DNA from: Salinimicrobium sp964572365
GTDB lineage: Bacteria; Bacteroidota; Bacteroidia; Flavobacteriales; Flavobacteriaceae
Length of the DNA: 26,487 bases
Direction of reading: 5' to 3'
Assembly: GCA_964572365.1 (NCBI GenBank)
Contig: CAZNFK010000022.1
Coordinates: 1-26,487 of the forward strand
Shown piece after piece: positions 1 through 10,400 of this stretch. The notes below the pieces were generated by a model. That model was not told the DNA's origin, made no database searches, and saw only the letters and a list, made by a program, of their open reading frames with translations. A program made the translations under genes and the position numbers. How positions within the stretch are numbered: position 1 is the first letter of the stretch; each line of letters opens with the position of its first letter.

Positions 1-3000
1 CTGATAATTTCATTTATGAATGGAATTTTGGTTTGGATGCAACTCCTAATAGCGCAACCGGAACTCAAGAACATACCGTTACCTGGGACTCCAGTGGAGA
101 CAAGGTGGTCTACCTTTCGATCACCGACGAGAGTGGGTATAAGCAATCCTTTCCTATAGATCATTATGTAGGCGGGTGCTTTGAAGGATGTGGTGCCACC
201 TCCAACTTTGTGATGAATACAAACAACTTTTTTATTGGAGATGAATTCGGAAATCCTTTGACAGGCGACAATTGCGCTACGACCACTGATAAATATATGT
301 GGATCGATATTACAGATAATGCTAATGGATATGCACTTAGCGCCGAAATGAACTATGCAGTTAACAATGGGGAAGAGACCATCACCGGGAAAGCAATAGG
401 ATGTTTTTCTGAAGTAATTGGACATAATACTCAGGGGGAGCCAATCTATGACAAAATTCCAACTGGTCTTTTCCGTTTGTTCAAGGTTCAGGAGACAGGG
501 AATGCCACAGATATGATCACCTGGCAGTGTGGAAGTACCTTCAGGGTAGAGGGAATAAACATTCGCTGGACCAACCAGGATACACGGGGTTGTAATGAAG
601 GAACAAAACCTATGTGTTACGGCCCCGATACTGAAGTGATCGTAAAAACCCCCCTCGTGGTAGACGCGACACCAGAGGATATACTATGTAAAGAGGAGTC
701 TACAGGTTCTATCGCCGTACATGCAGCAGGAGGATTAAAACCTTATAAATATAGCCTGTTAGACGGGCCTGTGACACGTCCCTACCAGGATTCAGAGCAT
801 TTTTACAATCTACCTGCAGGAGAATATATCTACAGTGCGAAAGATGCAGATACCATAATCACCACCGGAACAGTGATAATTTCTGAACCCGACACCAAAG
901 TAGATGCATCTGTAGAAGTTATCAGCCAAATTACCTGCTACGGAGGAACAGGATCAGCTAAAGTCACCGTCTCACCTACTTATATAGGAACTCCACCCTA
1001 CACCTACTCCTGGAGTTCGGGCCACACTGGTGATACTGCCGATAGCCTATTAGCAGACATCACTTACACTGTAACCGTGACAGATGCCAATAATTGTTCA
1101 GTAACCAAGACCATAATCCTCACCCAACCTCCACAACTCACCAGGGCAAATGCAGGAGCAGACGCCTCTTTTGGATGTGGAATAACATCCACCACGTTGG
1201 GGGCGAATTTGCCGGCAGCGGGAGAAAAAGGAGCATGGTCCATTGTTTCAGGAACAGGAGGAAGTATAACCTCCACAGATCTAAATGACGCCAATGCACC
1301 CTTCACAGGAGTTGCTGGAGAAACATATGTATTGCAGTGGACCATCTCCAAGACTGATGACTCCTGTCCAAACAGCGATACGGTTTCCATCACCTTTGCC
1401 GAAGAATGTAGCACCCTTAATTTTGACGGAATAGATGATCACGTGCTTATGGGCGACCACTATGACTTTTCGGGAACTGATTTTACTCTGGAAGCATGGG
1501 TAAGACCAAAATCAGTCAACGGAACAAAAACCATACTTTCCAAAAGGAACACAGGAGACATGGCTTCAGGAGGATACGACCTGAACATCACTAACGGCGT
1601 CATTAGTTTCAGATGGAATAACAACAAAGTCTATTCTACCCATCAAATTGGAACTGATCGATGGTATCATGTGGCGGTTATTTTTTCAGCAGGTACCCCT
1701 AAAATTTATGTTGATGGAATTCTGCTTCCCTTACAGTACGATATCTCTGTTTCGGGGAATCCTGCCGAAACCAGTTACCCTTTTATGATTGGAGGAGCTA
1801 ATTATGTGCACACTCCCAGTAAGCCAAAGAATTTATTCCATGGCTGGATCGAAGAGGTAAGAATCTGGAAAACTGCTCTTTCAGAAGAACAATTAAGGTT
1901 CATGATGAATCAGCGGGTTGAACTGGCTGCCGATGGTGCAAGTGTCAAGGGGGAAATTCTTCCCATGAATGTTCCCGGTAATTTGCTGTGGTCAGATCTT
2001 TCGGGTTACTACAGGCTGAAAGTAACAGAGATCGATGAGGTAAATGGTACTACTCCCGATATCGCCCCTTTAAGTGTCCCTGGAAATCTTCGGAACATTG
2101 AAGAAGAGCAAGAGAATTCAGCACCACTGCCCTATATTTCTGTAGAAAATATTCCAGATCAGACCGATAGCTGGTGGGATAAAAATTCGTGGTTGTATCC
2201 TAATTATTGGGATGCTCCAAACAGTACCGGCATAAACGGAGAGAAGATCGAGTGGAACATCGCCTGGGTTTCAGATACGTTACACTCAGGGAACCGCGAC
2301 ATCACCTTATTAGGTTTGCTTTTAAAATCGGGAAAGCTGGATATGTTGGGAACCAATCCTACCAGTGTCACCCAGGCAGGGACAGGTAATGGTCTCATCA
2401 TTACAAAATATCTTGATCTGGATGGGTTTATTGATCTTAATGGAGAATCGCAACTGGTACAGCCTGAAGGAAGTATTCTTGTAGGCTCTGGCAGGTTGGA
2501 TCGAGACCAGCAGGGTACCGGGAGCAGTTATAATTACAATTATTTTTCTTCCCCTGTGAGTACCAGAGGGAATGAACCCAACTCAGGTTATACTGTAAAA
2601 AGTGTATTGCGTTCGGGTACAGATCCTCTCCAACCGGATACCATACACTTTAATTACCAGTACCATTTTGCAGACGGGCCGTTAAGCGATCCTCTGAAAA
2701 TAAGCACCTACTGGTTGTATAAATTCCACGGAAAGGCAGGAGAATACAATCAATGGCACTGGGTAGGACAGAACAATCATCTGGATGCCGGGGAAGGATA
2801 TACCATGAAAGGTTCTTCAGGGCATCTAGATATCCTGGATCTACAGAATTATGTGTTCACAGGGATGCCCAATAACGGTCCCATCAAATTCACTGTAGGC
2901 ACAAATGAAAACAGGTTAATAGGAAATCCGTATCCCTCAGCTATTGATGCCGATAAGTTCATAGAGGACAATCTTAAGAACAGTAGTGGTGATTATATTT

Positions 3001-4088
3001 TTAATGGTACTCTTTACTTTTGGTCCCACTTTAAGGGAAAAACCCATTATCTCACTCGATACGAGGGAGGTTATGCCATGTATAATCTGATGGGTTCGGC
3101 AAGAGCCGTTGCCAATGATGCCCGCATTAATGCTACCGGAGAAATTGGCGGTATGGAACCTCGCCAATTTATTCCCCCAGGACAGGCTTTCTTCATCAAC
3201 ACTCTAAAAGATGATGAAATACCAGATGGCACAACAAAACTTCCGTTACCCGTGGGTATGGTAGGAGGAGAGATAAGTTTTGGAAACAGTCAAAGAGTAT
3301 TCCAAAGGGAGGATCCTGCAAAAGCTGTTTTCCACAGCAAGGAAAAACCGCAAATGGGAACTTCAAAAGAAACAGAAGAGGAAGTTGCTGAAAAAGACAC
3401 CCGCAAAAAGATATGGTTAAAATCCAGGTCTCCCCTGGGTTACCACAGACAATTGCTTATTGGGGCAGACAGTAAAACCACCATGAACTTTGATCCCGGT
3501 TATGATGCACCACTACACGATGTGGTGGATGAGGATATCTACTGGAAGTTAAAGAACATGGAACTGGTGATCCAGGGAGTGCCCGATTTCCACAAGGAAA
3601 TAGAATTACCTCTGGAGGTCAAAACGAAACATGAAGGGGAATTTACTATTGAAATTGACAAACTGGTGAACATACCTGATGATTTTGCCATTCTTTTAAA
3701 AGATACTTTAGATAACGAACTTCATGACCTGAGAGCTTCAGAATTTAAATTTAATGCAATGCCGGGTATCATTAATGACAGATTCTCCATAGTTTTTCTG
3801 AATGAGAAAAAGGAGCCGGAAGAAATTCCGGATGCAGAGGAAACCGTCAATAATGTTGACCTTCTCTTTTCAAGAGAAGAAAGTACGGTAAATATTTTTA
3901 ATCCTGATCTGGTCCCCATGGTAAAAGCTTCTTTATATGATCTTAATGGGCAGCATTTGCGGCATTACGATTATGTACCAACAGAAAAGCTGGCCAGACT
4001 TGCCATCCCCTTACTTTCGCAGGGAGTTTACCTACTGAGACTTGAAACAGCGAACGAAACCTCGGTACTGAAATTTATTATTGATTAG
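1..4088 (+). CDS. Giant T9SS-exported adhesin-like protein (5' partial): PKD, SprB repeats, LamG, sorting domain
   Basis: The reading frame (codons from base 3) is open to the window edge, so the true start lies upstream; the first start-like codon inside, TTG at 33, falls in the middle of a PKD fold (YEWNFG). About 1360 residues are visible. In order: the end of a PKD domain (nt 3-170); a cysteine-rich module with seven Cys (nt 170-640); two SprB-type repeats (nt 660-890 and 890-1130); an Ig-like linker (nt 1140-1415); a LamG/concanavalin-like domain (nt 1416-1910, from LNFDGIDDHV to WIEEVRIWKTALS); a long conserved tail with GNPYPSAID and NGTLYFW motifs; and a type A T9SS sorting domain over the last 75 residues (VPMVKASLYDLNG, QGVYLLRL, KFIID). 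By family knowledge it should cross the outer membrane through T9SS and be anchored at the cell surface or released. Ligand binding, perhaps carbohydrate through LamG, is inference. The downstream gene is a paralogue with the same C-terminal architecture. Confidence 0.9.
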   Translation, partial: DNFIYEWNFGLDATPNSATGTQEHTVTWDSSGDKVVYLSITDESGYKQSFPIDHYVGGCFEGCGATSNFVMNTNNFFIGDEFGNPLTGDNCATTTDKYMWIDITDNANGYALSAEMNYAVNNGEETITGKAIGCFSEVIGHNTQGEPIYDKIPTGLFRLFKVQETGNATDMITWQCGSTFRVEGINIRWTNQDTRGCNEGTKPMCYGPDTEVIVKTPLVVDATPEDILCKEESTGSIAVHAAGGLKPYKYSLLDGPVTRPYQDSEHFYNLPAGEYIYSAKDADTIITTGTVIISEPDTKVDASVEVISQITCYGGTGSAKVTVSPTYIGTPPYTYSWSSGHTGDTADSLLADITYTVTVTDANNCSVTKTIILTQPPQLTRANAGADASFGCGITSTTLGANLPAAGEKGAWSIVSGTGGSITSTDLNDANAPFTGVAGETYVLQWTISKTDDSCPNSDTVSITFAEECSTLNFDGIDDHVLMGDHYDFSGTDFTLEAWVRPKSVNGTKTILSKRNTGDMASGGYDLNITNGVISFRWNNNKVYSTHQIGTDRWYHVAVIFSAGTPKIYVDGILLPLQYDISVSGNPAETSYPFMIGGANYVHTPSKPKNLFHGWIEEVRIWKTALSEEQLRFMMNQRVELAADGASVKGEILPMNVPGNLLWSDLSGYYRLKVTEIDEVNGTTPDIAPLSVPGNLRNIEEEQENSAPLPYISVENIPDQTDSWWDKNSWLYPNYWDAPNSTGINGEKIEWNIAWVSDTLHSGNRDITLLGLLLKSGKLDMLGTNPTSVTQAGTGNGLIITKYLDLDGFIDLNGESQLVQPEGSILVGSGRLDRDQQGTGSSYNYNYFSSPVSTRGNEPNSGYTVKSVLRSGTDPLQPDTIHFNYQYHFADGPLSDPLKISTYWLYKFHGKAGEYNQWHWVGQNNHLDAGEGYTMKGSSGHLDILDLQNYVFTGMPNNGPIKFTVGTNENRLIGNPYPSAIDADKFIEDNLKNSSGDYIFNGTLYFWSHFKGKTHYLTRYEGGYAMYNLMGSARAVANDARINATGEIGGMEPRQFIPPGQAFFINTLKDDEIPDGTTKLPLPVGMVGGEISFGNSQRVFQREDPAKAVFHSKEKPQMGTSKETEEEVAEKDTRKKIWLKSRSPLGYHRQLLIGADSKTTMNFDPGYDAPLHDVVDEDIYWKLKNMELVIQGVPDFHKEIELPLEVKTKHEGEFTIEIDKLVNIPDDFAILLKDTLDNELHDLRASEFKFNAMPGIINDRFSIVFLNEKKEPEEIPDAEETVNNVDLLFSREESTVNIFNPDLVPMVKASLYDLNGQHLRHYDYVPTEKLARLAIPLLSQGVYLLRLETANETSVLKFIID

Positions 4089-4111
4089 GTTTCGTCTTTT
4101 TAGATCATTAC

Positions 4112-4143
4112 AACCACCTGTCAGTTGGCAGGTGGTTTTTTAT
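4112..4143 (+). terminator. Rho-independent terminator after the first giant gene
   Basis: The stem AACCACCTG (4112-4120) pairs perfectly with CAGGTGGTT (4129-4137), and the T-run extends to about 4140. It lies 23 bases after the stop codon, so the two giant genes are probably separate transcripts. Confidence 0.85.
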
Positions 4144-4164
4144 AGGTTACAAGCTTTCTTTTGT

Positions 4165-4197
4165 CTTTTTTTGATCTTTTTTTGATCTTTTTTTATT
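4165..4197. repeat. Three 11-bp-phased T-tracts (candidate intrinsically curved DNA)
   Basis: CTTTTTTTGAT occurs twice in direct tandem (4165-4175, 4176-4186), followed by a third unit, CTTTTTTTATT (4187-4197). Seven-T tracts repeated every 11 bp are close to one helical turn, the known geometry for intrinsic DNA bending. The stretch lies about 190 bp upstream of the second giant gene and downstream of a terminator, so it could act as an upstream promoter element or a nucleoid-protein site. The remaining intergenic bases (4198-4377) are AT-rich; they contain a short inverted repeat ATTG-GT-CAAT (4195-4204) and no convincing gene. Confidence 0.6.
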
Positions 4198-4377
4198 GGT
4201 CAATGGAATAAGCTTGAAAGGCAAATCTTCCAAAAACTATAAATTAATCAGTTTTTTCCTACAAAAAATTATTTTCACAGCTTTAGTAGAGCTTTGATAC
4301 TTACTGACTTCCCGGGATCTTTATGACTGTTTATTAGAGATTTAGACTAATAATATTTAGTTAAAAGGTATAAATTC

Positions 4378-4412
4378 TCGTTAAAATGCGTATTTTTGTC
4401 GTTAAAGTGCGT
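4378..4412. promoter_or_regulatory. 14-bp direct repeat with 21-bp period around a -7-like element at the start of the second giant gene
   Basis: TCGTTAAAATGCGT (4378-4391) recurs as TCGTTAAAGTGCGT (4399-4412) with one mismatch and a 21-bp period, which is two helical turns. Between and overlapping them is TATTTTTG (4391-4398), an exact match to the flavobacterial -7 consensus TAnnTTTG, although no TTG is seen at the expected -33 position. If this promoter is real, transcription would start near 4404 and translation at the second ATG (4419), not the first (4386), which itself lies inside repeat one. The arrangement resembles an operator for a dimeric regulator, but no regulator can be assigned. 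Confidence 0.4.
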
Positions 4413-7400
4413 CTGCGTATGGAAAAAATTACTTTAACTGGGAAGATCTGGACCCTTGTTTCCGTTTTTATCTTTTCGACCATAGTTTTCTCAACAGCTT
4501 CTACTTCTAATCTGGCTGATCTGGAGATAACACAAGTCGATGTAACAGGTGTTGAGTGTGCGACATATAACACTGGTTCCATAAAAGTTTCAGTTTCCGG
4601 CGGAACTGGTCTTTATTCCTATGAATGGACACGAAATAGTGACGGAACAGTTTTTACTACCTCTGAAGGTTTCTTATCGAATCTTTCAGCCGGTATATAT
4701 CAGGTATACGTAACGGATGAAAGCGGATCTTCAATAACCTCAGATCCTATAGAAGTTTTAGTCACAGATTCAGAATTACCGGTAATAACTGCCGCCGATT
4801 TATTGTTAAATGCTGATGCCGATAATTGTTTTTCATCAAACGTGGTTTTTAATGAATCGGCTACAGATAACTGTTCGGTAGGGAGTCCCCTGGGTACTCG
4901 TGATGATGGTGAGCCATTATCAAATCCTTATCCTGTCGGTGAAACAATCATCACCTGGACGGTCACCGATGTTAACGGCAATGCGGCAATACCCGTTGAA
5001 CAAAAAATAGTAGTAACAGATGATCAGGCTCCTGTTGCCGTTCCCAAAGATGTCACGATTTACCTGGGAGCTACCGGGACCGCCAATCTCACTCCGGAGG
5101 AAGTCGATAACGGCTCCTGGGACAACTGTCCCTCTTCCCTGGCCCTTTCACTTAGTCAGACAATCTTTGATTGTTCCAACTTAGGTACAAACCCTATTAC
5201 ATTCACCGCTTCAGATGGAAAAAATGCCGATAGTGAAGTGGAAATCCTGGTTACGGTTTTAGACGATCTGGCACCGATAATCACTGCAGAACCCATCAAT
5301 GTCTCCACAGATCCCGGCCAGTGCTATGCTACAGTTGCCATGGCAGCTACCGCAGTAGATAACTGCGAAACCGCAGATCTTCAGGGAGTGCGCAGCGATG
5401 GCCTTGCTCTTACCGATACTTATCCTAAAGGGACTACCACAATTACCTGGACGGCTTCAGATCCTTCCGGAAATGATATTTCAGTTGATCAAACGATCAC
5501 CGTTTCAGATAACGAACCGCCGGTGATAGCACACGCTGCATCCATTACCAAGAACAATTCCGAAGGAGAGTGCTATGCTTCAGTTGCGGTTTATCCTCCA
5601 AACGCTACCGATAATTGCGGAGTGGATGAACCTGTAGGCATCAGGAATGACGGACGTCCCCTTTCTGCCACTTATCCTGTGGGAACCACTGTGATCACGT
5701 GGGATGTAACGGATATTAACGGAAATCAGGCAGAATCAGTAAAACAGGTTATTACGGTAGTCGATGCCGAAAAACCTGTTGCACCAATCCTTCCTGATAT
5801 CGAGACAAGTTGTGAGATCACCCTAACTCCACCTATAGGAGAGGACAACTGTTCTCCTTCAGAAAAGATCAGGGTCACTACCGATGATCCTCTTACCTAT
5901 AAACCACAAAATAACATTAGTGAACATATCATTAAGTGGAGGTTTGAAGATGAAAAAGGGAATATAAACTATGCAGAACAAAAACTGATCATCAATCCCA
6001 TTATCACCACCATTACTACTTCTGAAGTTACCTGTAATGGCGGAAATGATGGTTCCATTGAGATTGAAGCCATAGGCGGAGAATCCCCCTACACCTTTGC
6101 CCTCAATAATGGAAGTTTTAGCAACAGTTCCGTTTTCACCGAACTTACTGCCGGGATCTACAGTGTGAAGGTAAAAGATCAAACAGGATGTATTTGGGAA
6201 GAAGCAATAGAGATCGTTCAACCCGATGCTCTGGCATATACTCCACCCGCAGATGGTGTTGTAGCTTCTACAACCGCCGAAAGTTGTTTTGGTGCTCAGG
6301 ACGGCAGAATTCAGATAAACGGCAATCTAACCGGCGGAAACGGCACCTATGAATATTCTGTTGACAATATTAACTTCAGCAGCAATCCAATTACCGGATT
6401 GTCTTCTGGAGAATACGAAGTGTATGTTCAAGACAGCAATGGGTGTAGACTCTCACAGGTAATTCCCGCTGTTGTAGAAGGTCCAGATGAACTCAAAGCT
6501 GATATAAATTCAATTGATGCCAGCTGCTATCAGACAAATTCAGGAAGTATTACGGTTTCAAATCCTTCGGGAGGTAATAGCACTCCCTACAGCTTTAGAA
6601 TCAATAATGGAAACTGGCAAAGCAATTCTACTCCAACAGGATATCAGTTTACCGGTCTTTCCGCAGGATCCTACATCGTAGAAATGAAAGATGGAAGTGG
6701 CTGCCAAAAGATTTTAGACACTATTATTCTTACAGAACCTGATGCCTTAGTACCCAATATCACTACCACCAGAACTACTACTTACGGCTCTACCACAGGA
6801 ACTGCAACAGCGGCTCCTACCGGGGGTAATGGTAACTATACCTACGAATGGAGAAATCCTGCAGGAAATCTTTTTGCCACTACACAATCTGTCAGTGGCT
6901 TACGAGGCGGAACCTATGAAGTCACCGTTAGTGATTCCAAAGGCTGTAGTGTTACAGAAATTTTTCAAATCTTTGATGCCGTAAAGGCGGAGATAAGTGC
7001 GATCTCAGTGTGTTTAGAAACTGAAGATACTATTAGAACCTCCACCTTTCAGGTAGACCTGGATCAAACTATAGGTGGGGAAGGTGAATCTTACACTTTC
7101 CAGTATTCATGGGATTTCGGCGAAGGCGCCTCATTACCTGCCGGAACAACCGGTATTGGCCCCTTTAAAGTAAGTTATTCTTCAATAGGGGACAAAACAA
7201 TTACTCTTACGGTCACTGATCAAGGAGGCAACATAACAGTTCACACTTTTCAACACTATGTTGGAGAATGCTTCGAGACCTGTGATTCCTCCCTGAACTT
7301 TGCTGCCTATAATGATAGTTTTTACATTGGGGACGCTAACGGAGTGAAAATGGGGACAGATGAATGTGACGATTCCACCCCCATGTACATCTGGTTCATA

Positions 7401-10400
7401 GCTTCGAAAAGTTCAAACGTTTACCGCCTGTATTCGGAATTCATCTACACCGTTTCTACAGCCTCCTCCACCAAACAATATAAAGCAACCAATTGTTTTG
7501 AAAAGCTTGGTGCCGATGGAGTTCCTGTCAAGATCGAACCCAACGATAAAGTACGGCTTAACCAGATTGGACCGGGTGAAAACCAGATCAACTGGAAATG
7601 TGATGAGGTATTGAACCTCATCCACATCACTTACAAATGGACCAACAACAATAACAAAGCTTGTGGAGACACCGAACGTAATATGTGCGCCTCAAGCAAT
7701 GAAACAATTCCGGTAGCCACTCCAATTAGAGCATATGCCGAAGCTACCAATACCTGTCACGGGGTAGACGAGGGTTCTATAATTTTATATGCTTTTGGAG
7801 GAACCGGAGAATTTGTTTTTGAGGCATATAACAACACCACAGAAGAGACCTTTTATTCCAACATCAACGTATTCAATGATCTGCCTGCCGGAAATTACAC
7901 CGTTACTGTTACCGATAAAAAGGATGTAGCAGAGGAGTTAGGCCAGGAGAAAAATTCCTTTGTCATTGAAGATGTGGTTATCGAGGAGCCTGAAGAGGCT
8001 TTGGTTGCCACCGTAGATAGCGCAAATGTTTCCTGTTATGGTCAAAATGATGGCTGGGCCGAAGTGACTTCGGTTACGGGCGGCGTTCCGGGCTATACCT
8101 ATCTGTGGAATGATTCCGCAGCCCAGAAGACAGCGAAGGCTGTAAATCTTGGCCCAGGTACATATACCGTGACCATTACCGATACCTGGGGCTGTACAAC
8201 GATGCAAGCTGCCACCATCACCCAACCTCTTGCCCTCACAAAAGCCAATGCAGGCCCGGACCAGACTAAATGCGGTTTCACCTCTACCAACCTGGAAGGG
8301 AATCCGGCTGTTTCCGGAAATGGCAAATGGGAGATCGTTTATCAGCCTGCCGGAACTTTACCGATAATTACCGATCCGACTGATCCGAATTCATCCTTTA
8401 CAGCAACAGAAGGCAAGTATGAGCTTTCATGGACCATTTCTAATGCCGATGGCTCTTGCTTTACAACAGATACCGTTGTGATCAATATCATCGAAGATTG
8501 TAATTTCCTCGATTTTGATGGTCTGGATGACTATGTGGATATGGGAACAGAATCGTATAACCTTAGTAGTGGTCCTTTCTCCATAGAAGCCTGGGTAAAA
8601 TTAAAATCAACAGCCGGGACCAGGACTATTCTTTCCAAAAAAGACTACTCCGGAACTTCAGGAGAAGGATATGAACTGGTGATCACTTCAGGAGGGGTAC
8701 CAACTTTCAAGACTGGGAATATTAGCATTTTCCCTAACTCTTCAGTACCGCTGAACACCCAGCGATGGTATCACATTGCCGTAATATATGACGGCTCTGT
8801 TGCAAAACTGTTTGTAGACGGACTGCAGGTGAACAGCCTTACCACCCCAAATCCAAAAGCATCTGCGGCTCCTTTTATCCTTGGAGCTACTTATGACAGC
8901 AAATCTTTGCGTTTAACAAAGCCAACAACTCATTTCAACGGGTGGATAGAAGAAGTGCGATTATGGAAAAAAGCCCTGACTCCAGAACAGCTGAGATTCA
9001 TGATGAATCAGAGATTGATAAAAAATACTGCAACAGATGGTACTGTAAACATTAAAGGAACCGAGCTACCAATGAATGTTCCGGGGCCGCTCTTATGGAG
9101 TGATCTGGCAGGATATTACCAGTTATTGGCTTTGGAAGCGGCCGACGGAAACGGCACCACCCTGGATCTTTCTGACAATCCGATTCCGGGCGTTCTGAAA
9201 AACATAACCACCTTCCAGGAAAACACCGCTCCTCTTCCTTACGTCTCAAAAAGGGACGGAAACTGGAGAGATATCGAAGCTTCGACCACTCCCTGGTTGT
9301 ACGGCCGCGGAAGATGGGATGCCCCCAACAGTTTGGGTATCAATCAGCAACCTATTGACTGGAACATCGTAAGAAGTTCCCATAATCTCATTTCCGGGAA
9401 CAAGAACATTACTGTTCTTGGACTATTAATGGATGAAAAAAAATCGGCGGAGGGTACTTTGGAAAGCAGTTTGTCAATTTACGATCCAAACCATCACCAA
9501 GATGAGTACAACCCGGGACATGCCCTTAGAGTCACCCACTATTTGAAACTTAATAGTTTCCTTGACCTTGTGGGAGAATCACAGTTACTGCAGGACGAAG
9601 GCAGTATTTTAGAAGAAACCAGCACCGGTTACCTGGAAAGGGATCAACAAGGAACAGCCAGCAGTTATAACTACAACTACTGGTCTTCCCCGGTAAGTCC
9701 CCGCGGCGGCGCAAACAATTCCCCTTACACCATTAAAAGTGTGCTTAGAGACGGAACCGATCCGGAAAATCCCGGTTCCTTGATTTTCAATTACCAGTAT
9801 CACTGGGCTGACCATACCTATACGGGTAATAAGAGGATCAGCACCTACTGGTTATACACTTACACCAATTTTAAAAGCAATACCTATTCAGAATGGCATT
9901 ATGTTGGGGAGAATGGCGAAATTAAGGTAGGAGAAGGATTCACAATGAAAGGTACTTCCGGTTCAGCATCAATTAAAACCCGACAGAACTACACCTTCAC
10001 CGGAAAACCCAATAACGGAACCATAAAGCACCAGGTTTCCCCGGGCAATGATTATCTGGTTGGAAATCCATACCCTTCTGCCATAGACAGCTGGGAATTC
10101 ATTCGGGATAATATTAGGGATGGTGGAAACCGTAGTGAGAATGTTTTCAATGGAACTCTATACTTCTGGGACCACTTCTCCGGAAAGACCCATTATCTCC
10201 AAAGGTATGTGGGTGGCTATGCCACGTTAAACCTGGCTGGAGGAATTGAGGCGATCGCTACCGATGAACGAATTAATGCTACTGGAGAAAGTGCCGATAA
10301 AGCTCTTAATCCACGCAGATACATTCCTGTAGGACAGGCTTTTTATGTAAGCACACAGTTGGACGAGGAATTATCTGGCTTAACTCAGGTTTCGGGTGGT

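Noticed and set aside
33..35. TTG at 33 as the start of the first giant gene
   Set aside because: It lies inside a PKD domain and the frame remains open upstream to the window edge, with recognisable domain residues before it.
1064..1414. Long minus-strand open frame inside the first giant gene (and similar ones throughout both giant genes)
   Set aside because: These are shadows of real coding sequence on the other strand, with no recognisable domain, promoter or signal.
6000..7000. SprB and HYR repeats as DNA-level tandem repeats or CRISPR-like array
   Set aside because: The repetition is at protein level only; nucleotide copies are too diverged and too long for a CRISPR array.
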